This document shows, piece after piece, positions 34,499 to 43,432 of a stretch of DNA of 54,585 nt (its first letter is position 1; each line of letters opens with the position of its first letter). Position numbers and translations under genes: made by a program. The notes beneath the pieces were generated by a model that worked only from the letters and a program-made list of their open reading frames with translations, made no database searches and was not told where the DNA came from. Origin of the DNA: Brochothrix campestris FSL F6-1037 (GTDB lineage: Bacteria; Bacillota; Bacilli; Lactobacillales; Listeriaceae); assembly GCF_000525915.1 (NCBI RefSeq), contig NZ_AODH01000021.1:1-54585 (forward strand), read 5' to 3'.

Positions 34499-34885
34499 AT
34501 GAACTACTTAATGGTCTTTGTTTTTGGCGGTTTAGGTGGCATTAGTCGTTATAGTCTCAGTCTGATGCTACAAGGAAACGTGTTTCCGTTTAGTACATTA
34601 ATTGTTAATTTACTGGGCTGTTTCTTGCTCGTGATAGTGAATGAATATCTGAGTCTTAAATGGAAGTTACCGAAGGCTATCATTGTTGGAATAGGAACTG
34701 GTTTTATCGGTGCCTTTACGACTTTTTCGGCCTTTAGCATGGAATTTATGCAATTATATAAGGCAGGTGAAGTCGCCTTAGCGCTTACATATATTGGTGC
34801 GAGTTTAATTGGTAGTATGATTGTGATTAACCTTGCGTATTGGCTCGTTCATCACGCGTTGAATAAGAAGGGGGGCAATGTATGA
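34499..34885 (+). CDS. crcB: Fluoride channel subunit CrcB/Fluc 1
   Basis: A 128-residue four-helix membrane protein that exports fluoride as part of a dual-topology channel. The signature GGLGGISRYSLSL at the N-terminus and GFIGAFTTFSAFSMEF (with the TTFS fluoride track) are present. It overlaps the second subunit by four bases (ATGA), the usual arrangement when two genes encode oppositely inserted halves. GGAAGGAGG precedes ATG 34499. No fluoride riboswitch is visible in the short upstream region. Confidence 0.93.
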   Translation: MNYLMVFVFGGLGGISRYSLSLMLQGNVFPFSTLIVNLLGCFLLVIVNEYLSLKWKLPKAIIVGIGTGFIGAFTTFSAFSMEFMQLYKAGEVALALTYIGASLIGSMIVINLAYWLVHHALNKKGGNV

Positions 34886-35226
34886 GTTTTTTACTTGTGG
34901 GTATAGGGGCGGCCTCAGGAGCGTTATTACGCTATCTTGTCTCTCGACTTGTGCACCTTTTTTATAAGGGCAGTTTTCCGTTAGCAACCTTCCTTGTTAA
35001 TATGGTCGGTTCATATATGATGGCATTATATCTCATCACAAAACCTTCGGAAACAGTCAGCTTAGTGATGTTAGTTGGTTTCTTAGGTGGCTTGACGACC
35101 TTCTCAACCTTTGCGGTTGAAGGCGTGCAATTATTAAAGAAAAAAGAAGTGTTTACTTTTATTTATTACATCGGGATGTCTTATGTTTTAGGGATACTAT
35201 TAGCTTCATTACGTTACGTTTTATAA
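34882..35226 (+). CDS. crcB: Fluoride channel subunit CrcB/Fluc 2
   Basis: A 114-residue partner of the preceding subunit, with GIGAASGALLRYLVSRL, TFLVNMVGSYMMA and GFLGGLTTFSTFAVEG, followed by a short fourth helix. The two proteins presumably insert with opposite orientation and form a heterodimer. AAGGGGGG lies within the end of the first gene. A 27-bp gap leads to the permease gene on the same strand. Confidence 0.93.
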   Translation: MSFLLVGIGAASGALLRYLVSRLVHLFYKGSFPLATFLVNMVGSYMMALYLITKPSETVSLVMLVGFLGGLTTFSTFAVEGVQLLKKKEVFTFIYYIGMSYVLGILLASLRYVL

Positions 35227-35253
35227 TAGGATAAAGAAAGTAAGGTGGAGTAA

Positions 35254-36720
35254 GTGACAGGCAAGAATGAACAAGAAACACAACCGAGTGTGAAACGGCA
35301 ACTAAAAACGCGTCATTTATCGATGATTGCGATTGGTGGTAGTATCGGTACAGGCTTATTTGTGGCCAGTGGTTCAGCCATTTCAACAGCAGGGCCAGGT
35401 GGGGCGCTTTTAGCTTACATCGCCATTGGTATCATGGTGTTTTTCTTAATGACGAGTTTAGGTGAAATGGCGACTTATTTACCGGTATCAGGATCTTTTA
35501 GTACATACGCAAGCCGTTTTGTTGATCCGGCCTTTGGTTTTGCCATGGGTTGGAATTATTGGTTCAACTGGGCAATTACGTTAGCCGTCGATGTCAGTAC
35601 GGCCGCTTTAATTATTGGCTATTGGTTACCAGATGTACCTGGTTGGATTTTTAGTCTCTTTTTCTTAGTGGTAATCTTTTTGCTGAATGCGATGACAGTT
35701 AAGGCGTTTGGAGAGGCGGAATACTGGTTTTCAGTCATTAAGGTCGTGACGGTCATTGCCTTTATCATTATTGGGTTATTAACGATTTTTGGTATTTTAG
35801 GCGGTCATTATTACGGTCTCTCGAATTTCACACATAAAGAAGCGCCATTTGTTGGTGGTATGCCAGCTATTTTAGCGATGTTCGTCATCGCCGGTTTTTC
35901 GTTTCAAGGAACAGAGTTAATTGGGATTACAGCAGGTGAGTCAGAAACGCCTGAAAAAAGTATTCCGAAAGCGATTAAAACGATTTTTTGGCGTATCTTA
36001 CTGTTTTATATTTTGGCGATTGCGATAATCGCTGCAATTATTCCGTACACGAGTCCTGACTTATTAGGTGGTAGTGAAACGAACATTGCAATGAGTCCAT
36101 TTACGCTCGTGTTTAAAAATGCCGGCTTAGCGATAGCGGCTGGAGTGATGAATGCGATTATTTTAACATCGGTACTATCGGCAGGAAACTCCGGCATGTA
36201 TGCCAGTACACGGATGCTGATGGCAATGGGTCAATCAGGCCAAGCACCAAAGGCAATGGGAAAAGTGAATAAACGTGGTATTCCGATGAATGCCCTTATT
36301 TTCACAGCCGTGATTGGAGCCTTAGCGTTACTGAGCTCTATTTTAGGGCCACAAGTTTATTTATATTTAGTGGCTGCCAGTGGTTTGACCGGCTTTATCG
36401 CCTGGGTTGGTATCGCGGTATCGCATTTCCGGTTTAGACGAGCTTATATTAAGCAAGGTCACCAACTAAGCGCATTGAAGTACAAAGCTAAATGGTTCCC
36501 GTTTGGACCATTGTTAGCATTGATTTTATGTATCTTTGTTATTATCGGCCAGGATTTAGGTTCGTTTGCTAAATTTGATTTACAGGCGATTTTAATGACT
36601 TATATGAGTATTCCGTTGTTTTTATTCTGTTTTATCTTTTATAAGATTAAGTATAAAACTAAGTTGATTCCGTTAGATGAGGTCGATTTAGAACAGATTG
36701 ATCTCAAAAAAGAGCAGTAA
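35254..36720 (+). CDS. lysP: Amino acid permease, LysP-like
   Basis: A 488-residue APC-superfamily transporter of the amino acid-polyamine-cation type with about 12 membrane helices. The first-helix motif IAIGGSIGTGLFVASG, the second segment FFLMTSLGEMATYLPVSGSF and NYWFNWAITLAVD resemble lysine-specific permeases of Firmicutes. It starts with GTG 35254 after AAGGTGGAG. No lysine riboswitch precedes it. Substrate assignment is by resemblance; arginine or a related amino acid is possible. A terminator follows. Confidence 0.82.
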   Translation: MTGKNEQETQPSVKRQLKTRHLSMIAIGGSIGTGLFVASGSAISTAGPGGALLAYIAIGIMVFFLMTSLGEMATYLPVSGSFSTYASRFVDPAFGFAMGWNYWFNWAITLAVDVSTAALIIGYWLPDVPGWIFSLFFLVVIFLLNAMTVKAFGEAEYWFSVIKVVTVIAFIIIGLLTIFGILGGHYYGLSNFTHKEAPFVGGMPAILAMFVIAGFSFQGTELIGITAGESETPEKSIPKAIKTIFWRILLFYILAIAIIAAIIPYTSPDLLGGSETNIAMSPFTLVFKNAGLAIAAGVMNAIILTSVLSAGNSGMYASTRMLMAMGQSGQAPKAMGKVNKRGIPMNALIFTAVIGALALLSSILGPQVYLYLVAASGLTGFIAWVGIAVSHFRFRRAYIKQGHQLSALKYKAKWFPFGPLLALILCIFVIIGQDLGSFAKFDLQAILMTYMSIPLFLFCFIFYKIKYKTKLIPLDEVDLEQIDLKKEQ

Positions 36721-36735
36721 GAATAGAATATAAAA

Positions 36736-36773
36736 GGCGGACAAACAGAGCATGTTTGTCCGTTTTTGTTTTT
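36736..36773 (+). terminator. Terminator after lysP-like permease
   Basis: Stem CGGACAAACA / TGTTTGTCCG, loop GAGCA, then TTTTTG. Confidence 0.9.
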
Positions 36774-36837
36774 ATCAAAAAATAAAATGTTATATTAATA
36801 AAAAAAGCGTATGATAGAAGAAAGGAAGAGGGATATT

Positions 36838-38196
36838 ATGTCAAAAGAAACATTGCAACGCTCATTAACAGGAAGACATATTATGCTGATTGCCATTGGT
36901 GGCGCAATCGGGACAGGTTTGTTCTTAGGTGCCGGTCGGAGTATTAGTTTAGCAGGTCCTTCGATTTTACTCGTGTATGCGATCATTGGTTGTTTGTTGT
37001 TTTTCTTAATGCGTGCCTTAGGAGAATTGCTATTATCAAACACAGACTTCAATTCATTTGCAGATATTGCGCGTGCCTACTTAGGTAATTGGGCGGGCTT
37101 TTTTACCGGTTGGACGTATTGGTTCTGTTGGGTTGTAACAGGTATGGCTGAAATTACAGCTGTTGCTAAGTACATTGGTTATTGGTGGCCAAGTATTCCC
37201 CAATGGCTTTCAGCTTTAGCCTGTGCACTCTTATTATTAATGATTAACTTATTAACAGTGAAAGCCTTTGGTGAGTTTGAATTTTGGTTTGCAGTCATTA
37301 AAGTAACGACAATTGTCGTCTTAATTGTGATTGGTGCGGTGATGATAATCATGGGAACAAAAACACCGAGTGGTCACGTTTCGCTCACACATATATGGAG
37401 CCATGGCGGTTTCTTCCCCAATGGGGCTAAAGGCTTTATTCTAGCCTTCCAAATGGCGGTGTTCTCGTTTGTTGGTGTGGAATTAATCGGTGTTACTGCA
37501 GGTGAAACGAAGGATCCCGAAAAAACATTGCCAAAGGCAATCAATGCGATTCCAATTCGGATATTGCTGTTTTATATCGGAACGCTGATTGTGATTATGT
37601 CAGTGACGCCTTGGAACAAAATTTCGGCGGTAGATAGCCCGTTTGTAACGCTATTTGCCTTTGTCGGTATTCCAGCCGCAGCCACAATTATTAATTTCGT
37701 CGTTATTTCAGCCGCTGCGTCTTCATGTAATTCTGGCTTGTTCTCAACGAGTCGGATGTTATATGGGCTTGGGAAACAAGGAGATGCTTCTCCAAAATTC
37801 GCACAATTAAACAGTAAAGGTGTTCCGGCTTTAGGTTTGATTTTTTCAGCAATAATTTTATTGTTTGGTGTCTTGCTGAACTACTTTTTACAAGCCGATC
37901 AAGTGTTTACGATTGTAACAAGTTTAGCAACGGTGTTGTTTGTTTTTGTATGGGCCATTATTACCGTCTCATACATCCTTTACCAACGTCGTGATCAAGT
38001 GTTGGCAGCTAAACAAACCTTTAAGATGCCATTTTCAAAAGTGATGCCATGGATTTTAATTGTCTTTTTTATCTTTGTATTAGCCGTTTTATGTTTAGAT
38101 GTAGAAACACGAATTGCGATATATGTCGCGCCGATTTGGTTTGCTTTACTAGGGTTATTTTATGTGCTGAAACAACGACACGCGCATAAGCAGTAA
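36838..38196 (+). CDS. Amino acid permease, CycA/AapA-like
   Basis: A 452-residue APC-superfamily permease with about 12 helices. The N-terminal LTGRHIMLIAIGGAIGTGLF, LLFFLMRALGELLLSN and WTYWFCWVVTGMAE motifs resemble D-serine/D-alanine/glycine transporters (CycA). I use ATG 36838, preceded by GGAAGAGGG; the frame is open back to 36811. It lies downstream of a second permease gene but behind a terminator, so it is probably transcribed alone. The substrate is inferred from family resemblance only. Confidence 0.82.
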   Translation: MSKETLQRSLTGRHIMLIAIGGAIGTGLFLGAGRSISLAGPSILLVYAIIGCLLFFLMRALGELLLSNTDFNSFADIARAYLGNWAGFFTGWTYWFCWVVTGMAEITAVAKYIGYWWPSIPQWLSALACALLLLMINLLTVKAFGEFEFWFAVIKVTTIVVLIVIGAVMIIMGTKTPSGHVSLTHIWSHGGFFPNGAKGFILAFQMAVFSFVGVELIGVTAGETKDPEKTLPKAINAIPIRILLFYIGTLIVIMSVTPWNKISAVDSPFVTLFAFVGIPAAATIINFVVISAAASSCNSGLFSTSRMLYGLGKQGDASPKFAQLNSKGVPALGLIFSAIILLFGVLLNYFLQADQVFTIVTSLATVLFVFVWAIITVSYILYQRRDQVLAAKQTFKMPFSKVMPWILIVFFIFVLAVLCLDVETRIAIYVAPIWFALLGLFYVLKQRHAHKQ

Positions 38197-38312
38197 CAAT
38201 CTCAGATGAGTAAGACTGTTCTAGGGTGTTATTCCTTGCTTGTTCGGGATGACTTACTAGCAGTAAGTGCACCAATCTTGACCAATGACGATGACAATGT
38301 CGCTATTCAGTC
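38197..38312 (+). other. Intergenic sequence between permease gene and ncRNA candidate
   Basis: There is a small hairpin CTTACTaGCAGTAAG and a possible promoter for the following element: TTGACC at 38279-38284 with a weak GCTATT-like -10 near 38302. No reading frame is supported. Confidence 0.4.
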
Positions 38313-38418
38313 ATATCATCTTGTAGCCAAAGTCACTTGAACTAACGTTCAAAGTAAAACCAGTTTAATTCGACTTTGTCTACAATCTGAGAGGAGAATG
38401 TTTCTCCTCTTTTTTTTA
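38313..38418 (+). ncRNA. Candidate structured RNA element, copy 1
   Basis: A roughly 80-nt element plus terminator, related to the copy at 43173-43282. Outer stem: TTGTAG (38321-38326) with CTACAA (38380-38385), and AAAGTC with GACTTT across a small internal loop. Inner hairpin: TTGAAC / GTTCAA around TAAC. A conserved unpaired segment, CAGTTTAATTCGACT, follows, and then terminator GAGGAGA / TCTCCTC with eight T. The differences from copy 2 mostly preserve pairing. It does not match a riboswitch or small RNA I know. It could be an independent small RNA or a 3'-UTR element of the permease mRNA. Confidence 0.55.
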
Positions 38419-38528
38419 TGCCCGATTAAAAAGCAGCTACACCTTTTAGCAAGTTTGTGTTACGCTAACTGTACACAATAAAATGGATACGTCTATGCTG
38501 TCAGAGGCATACAGGAGGAATAAGTCGA

Positions 38529-40004
38529 ATGAGTACATTTAAACAGTTTCAGTTAAGTAAAGAAATTATCGGGGCGATTGAAAAATTAGGGTATAATGAG
38601 CCAACAACGGTACAAACCGAAGTTATCCCAGCCTTATTAGAAGGTAAAAATCTGATTGTTAAATCACAAACAGGAAGTGGTAAAACAGCGGCCTTTGCAA
38701 TTCCGATTTGCGAACGTGTACAATGGGAAGAACGCAAACCACAGGTGCTTGTCTTAACACCAACACGTGAATTAGCATCGCAAATTCAGCAAGATATATT
38801 TAACATTGGTCGCTATAAACGTTTAAAAGTTGAAGCGATTTTTGGTCGCAGTTCATATGAACGTCAAGCCTATAACTTAAAACAACGAACACATGTTGTG
38901 GTTGCAACGCCAGGGCGCTTAATTGATCATATGACGCAAAAAACAATCGATTTAAGCATGATTGATACGGTTATCATTGATGAGTCGGATGAAATGTTAG
39001 CAATGGGCTTTATTGAACAAATTGAAAATGTAATGAAAGTCGTACCACCAACAGCAACATTGGCGCTGTTCTCGGCGACAATGCCAGCCGAAATTAAAAC
39101 GTTAGCAACACGTTACTTGAAAGATCCGCTCTTAATTGAAGTGAAATCAGAAAATAAAGTAACGCAACGAATTAAACAACAGTATTACGAAATTCCGTAT
39201 GATGAAAAAATCACTGTACTCGAAGACGTGTTAACGGTTGTTAATCCTGAAAGTAGCATTGTTTTTTGTAACACTCGTGCCGCGGTTGAAGAAATTGCAG
39301 AAGCACTCGAAGCGTTAGAGATTGAAGTAGAAACATTACACGGTGGGATGGAGCAACGTCATCGTACGGCGGTAATTAACGACTTTAAGCATGGTTACTT
39401 CCGTTATTTAGTCGCAACCGATGTGGCAGCACGTGGCTTGGATATTGCTGATATTGCCTTAGTTGTTAACTTTGACTTACCTGAAAATGTTGAAAGTTAT
39501 GTGCATCGAATTGGTCGTACAGCTCGTTTTGAAAATGATGGACATGCGATTAGTTTTGTTTCGTCATCAGATTACCGTTACTTAAACCCCATCCAAGCGA
39601 TGATGGACGACCGCCTCGTAGCGATTGAACGCCCGACCCAAGAAGAGGTGTTGGATGCTCAAGCGGCCTTTAAAGCAACACAACAAACAAAAATGAAATT
39701 AAAGAAAGAAAAAGGACATGATTTTAAAGAAGAAATCATGAAATTACATATTAATGCAGGTAAGAAAACAAAAATGCGTGCGGGCGATGTTGTTGGGGCT
39801 TTATGTAATATTGAAGGTATGACGGGAGCTGACATTGGTGTTATCAGTTTATTAGATGTCTCGACCTTTGTTGAAATTTTAAATAGTAAAGGTGAAATGG
39901 TGTTGGCGGCCTTACAAGATTTTCCGATTAAAGGGCGAGTTCGTCGTGTTAGCAAAGCGAATGAAACAACGTATGAGAGTGATTTGAAAAATGAGGAAGA
40001 CTAA
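38529..40004 (+). CDS. dbpA: ATP-dependent RNA helicase DbpA
   Basis: A 491-residue DEAD-box helicase with the C-terminal DbpA RNA-binding domain at about 420-480 (KMRAGDVVGALCNIEGMTGA, ending FPIKGRVRRVSKAN). In B. subtilis (YxiN) and E. coli this domain targets the enzyme to hairpin 92 of 23S rRNA for 50S assembly. Motifs are SQTGSGKTAAF, TPTRELASQ, FSATMP and HRIGRTARF. Motif II reads DESD (VIIDESDEMLAMGF) instead of DEAD; the catalytic Asp-Glu pair is retained. GGAGGAA precedes the ATG. It is convergent with ydiK. Confidence 0.94.
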   Translation: MSTFKQFQLSKEIIGAIEKLGYNEPTTVQTEVIPALLEGKNLIVKSQTGSGKTAAFAIPICERVQWEERKPQVLVLTPTRELASQIQQDIFNIGRYKRLKVEAIFGRSSYERQAYNLKQRTHVVVATPGRLIDHMTQKTIDLSMIDTVIIDESDEMLAMGFIEQIENVMKVVPPTATLALFSATMPAEIKTLATRYLKDPLLIEVKSENKVTQRIKQQYYEIPYDEKITVLEDVLTVVNPESSIVFCNTRAAVEEIAEALEALEIEVETLHGGMEQRHRTAVINDFKHGYFRYLVATDVAARGLDIADIALVVNFDLPENVESYVHRIGRTARFENDGHAISFVSSSDYRYLNPIQAMMDDRLVAIERPTQEEVLDAQAAFKATQQTKMKLKKEKGHDFKEEIMKLHINAGKKTKMRAGDVVGALCNIEGMTGADIGVISLLDVSTFVEILNSKGEMVLAALQDFPIKGRVRRVSKANETTYESDLKNEED

Positions 40005-40005
40005 A

Positions 40006-40048
40006 AAAACGTTCAAAAGCGTCACACGCTTTTGAACGTTTTTTTTAT
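40006..40048. terminator. dbpA terminator
   Basis: Perfect 13-bp stem ACGTTCAAAAGCG / CGCTTTTGAACGT with a short loop, followed by a T-run on the plus strand. An A-run on the left may let it serve the convergent gene too. Confidence 0.88.
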
Positions 40049-40247
40049 TATTTTTTGATGTCTTTTTTTGTTTTTTTTGAAGAAACATTAATAAGTTGAC
40101 TGCACGAATGTAATCAATGGCAGCGAAACAGATGAGCATAATTGGATAGAAGGTCCAACCATTTTCTGTTACTGGTCGAATTGCTAAATAAGTGAAGATG
40201 ACTCCGAAAAGCAAATTGAAGATAATTTGATTGCGGATAGATTGCAT
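40022..40247 (-). CDS. ydiK: YdiK-like small membrane protein (probable frameshift in an 8-T run)
   Basis: A small protein with two membrane segments (about residues 8-24 and 33-52; GWTFYPIMLICFAAIDYIRA). In B. subtilis ydiK lies next to ydiL and groES, as here. As given, the frame runs 111 residues to 39912, through the dbpA terminator and 93 bp into dbpA antisense. Removing one base from the run at 40071-40078 yields about 74 residues ending at 40022, closer to known YdiK proteins. I annotate the shorter version; the C-terminus is uncertain. Confidence 0.65.
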
Positions 40248-40266
40248 AATAAAACCCCATTCTTAG

Positions 40267-40944
40267 TTAATTAGGTAGAAAGACACTTATTAATAAGGCA
40301 GTGCCGTTCATTAAAGCATGAATACTAAACGAGACAAGCAGTCGTTTTGTTTTGTAATAAAAATAACTGAAGACGAGTCCCATTCCAGTGTAAACGAGTA
40401 AGTAGGCAAAGTCGAAATGGATTGCTGCGAACACTACAGAGCTGAATAATGCGGCCACGCCGACCGGAAGCTTGTTGGTTAAGCCACCGAATAACACTTT
40501 TCGAAAGACGACTTCTTCCAAAAAAGGTGCGATAATCACAATCGTTAAAATGAAGAGTGGATTCGTTTGGGTAATCCCGATTAAGTCAGCAGTATTCTCT
40601 GATTGCGCAACGGTTCCTCTAATCATCGCTGTAATTGAGGCAGTAATCGCTTGAACGATAAAGGCAACAATCACACCACCAATAATGTAAAGCGTGCTTT
40701 TTGCAAGCGGCATTGGTGCTTGTTGATCAATGTATGATGAACGCGGAGCTGTTTTTAGCAACCAAAGAAAGAGTAATGCCCCAACCGCAAAGGTGCCAAT
40801 CGACCAATTTGTGACAATTAAGTTGGCTTGTTCTTTTGTGAATGGTGTCGCGTTATCGAGTAGCGCGACGTAATAAATACCGAAGGTGGACACCACTTGA
40901 ATGATGAGGTAGAGTACTAAAATCCACCAATACTTCTTATTCAT
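40267..40944 (-). CDS. ydiL: CPBP-family intramembrane metalloprotease YdiL
   Basis: A 225-residue protein with about six to eight membrane helices and the CPBP (Abi/CAAX-protease-like) motifs IAPFLEEVVFRKVLFG (EExxxR), AIHFDFAY and SIHALMNG. These proteins are putative intramembrane proteases; the substrate is unknown. The gene is divergent from groES. The same gene flanks groESL in Bacillus and Listeria. AAAGGGG precedes the ATG. Confidence 0.88.
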   Translation of the reverse strand: MNKKYWWILVLYLIIQVVSTFGIYYVALLDNATPFTKEQANLIVTNWSIGTFAVGALLFLWLLKTAPRSSYIDQQAPMPLAKSTLYIIGGVIVAFIVQAITASITAMIRGTVAQSENTADLIGITQTNPLFILTIVIIAPFLEEVVFRKVLFGGLTNKLPVGVAALFSSVVFAAIHFDFAYLLVYTGMGLVFSYFYYKTKRLLVSFSIHALMNGTALLISVFLPN

Positions 40945-41033
40945 GGCGCTAGACCCCTTTGTTTATTGTATTTTGTTATAGTCTCATTGTAGCGATAATT
41001 GGTCGCTTGAGCAACTAAAATTATTCATATGAC

Positions 41034-41062
41034 TTGCAAATTTGACCAAAATTGTCTATTAT
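41034..41062 (+). promoter_or_regulatory. groESL promoter
   Basis: TTGCAA (41034-41039), 17-bp spacer and TATTAT (41057-41062), immediately upstream of CIRCE. Confidence 0.72.
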
Positions 41063-41073
41063 AAATGATGTGA

Positions 41074-41100
41074 TTAGCACTTGCTTAATGCGAGTGCTAA
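41074..41100 (+). promoter_or_regulatory. CIRCE operator (HrcA)
   Basis: TTAGCACTT, 9 bp, GAGTGCTAA: the CIRCE inverted repeat with one mismatch to the left consensus arm. It should bind HrcA and repress groESL in the absence of heat stress. Confidence 0.95.
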
Positions 41101-41127
41101 CATTAAATTATCTGAGGAGGTTGTACT

Positions 41128-41412
41128 ATGTTAAAACCATTAGGCGAGCGCGTAGTTATCGAAGTTATTGCAACGGAACAAAAAACAATTGGTGGAATTG
41201 TCCTACCAGATTCTGCAAAAGAGAAACCATCTGAAGGTATCGTTATTGCTGTTGGGACAGGTCGTACATTAGCAGACGGAACAAAAGTTGCACTTGAAAC
41301 AGCAGAAGGCGACCGTGTTGTCTTTTCACAATATTCTGGTACAGAAGTAAAATACGATAACAAGGACTACCTTATCTTGCGCGAAGAAGATATTTTAGCG
41401 ATTGTCAAATAA
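41128..41412 (+). CDS. groES: Co-chaperonin GroES
   Basis: A 94-residue Cpn10, the lid of the GroEL chamber. The start [14 protein letters not shown], the mobile-loop region [20 protein letters not shown] and the C-terminal [20 protein letters not shown] are all typical. GAGGAGG precedes the ATG. It is co-transcribed with groEL after 38 bp, under CIRCE. Confidence 0.97.
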   Translation: MLKPLGERVVIEVIATEQKTIGGIVLPDSAKEKPSEGIVIAVGTGRTLADGTKVALETAEGDRVVFSQYSGTEVKYDNKDYLILREEDILAIVK

Positions 41413-41432
41413 GCAGTACAAATAGTAAATGA

Positions 41433-43080
<1,648 letters not shown>

Positions 43081-43172
43081 CTAGAAAAACATCAGTAAAA
43101 GCAATCGGTTAGAAGCCAATAACTTGGAAAATAACTGAAGGCGACTATTTATCGTCGCAACTTTTCGGTGAA

Positions 43173-43282
43173 ATATCATCTTGTAGCCAAAGTCGCTTGA
43201 CCACTTTTGACAGAACAAGCAGTTTAATTCGACTGTGACTACAATTTGGAGCCAGCATGCTACTAAGTATGCTGGCTTTTTA
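43173..43282 (+). ncRNA. Candidate structured RNA element, copy 2
   Basis: The second copy of the element at 38313. The 5' part TTGTAGCCAAAGTCGCTTGA and the 3' parts CAGTTTAATTCGACT and CTACAA are shared. Pairing: TTGTAG / CTACAA (43239-43244) and AGTCG / CGACT. The inner hairpin GCTTG / CAAGC differs in sequence from copy 1 but sits in the same place. Terminator AGCCAGCAT / ATGCTGGCT plus T-rich tail follows. It lies about 90 nt after the groEL stop and may be processed from that mRNA or have its own promoter (TTGGAA, 16 bp, TATTTA, ending near 43152). Confidence 0.55.
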
Positions 43283-43311
43283 CTTTTATTAGTGAATCTC
43301 TCTTTTGTATG

Positions 43312-43326
43312 TTATAATCATTATAA
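43312..43326 (+). promoter_or_regulatory. PerR box upstream of the iron-efflux ATPase
   Basis: TTATAATCATTATAA is a perfect match to the PerR consensus TTATAATNATTATAA. It overlaps a TATAAT that can serve as the -10 element, so bound PerR would block transcription; peroxide should induce. Confidence 0.88.
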
Positions 43327-43340
43327 AGTAGAAAAACATA

Positions 43341-43380
43341 AAACTGATGTCCTAATCCAAAGGATATCAGTTTTTGTTGT
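43341..43380 (+). terminator. Intrinsic terminator inside the pfeT leader
   Basis: The stem AAACTGATGTCC / GGATATCAGTTT (12 bp with one G-U pair) has a 9-nt loop and is followed by TTTTGTTGTTTTT. It lies between the PerR box and the coding sequence. Confidence 0.75.
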
Positions 43381-43432
43381 TTTTATAACTATGTGAGAGT
43401 GGTAGTCATTCTCAATTGAGAGGGTGATTAAA

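Noticed and set aside
41028-41050. Possible CtsR site at the groES promoter (TTTGACC)
   Set aside because: Only one heptad is present; the neighbouring sequence does not form the second repeat needed for CtsR.
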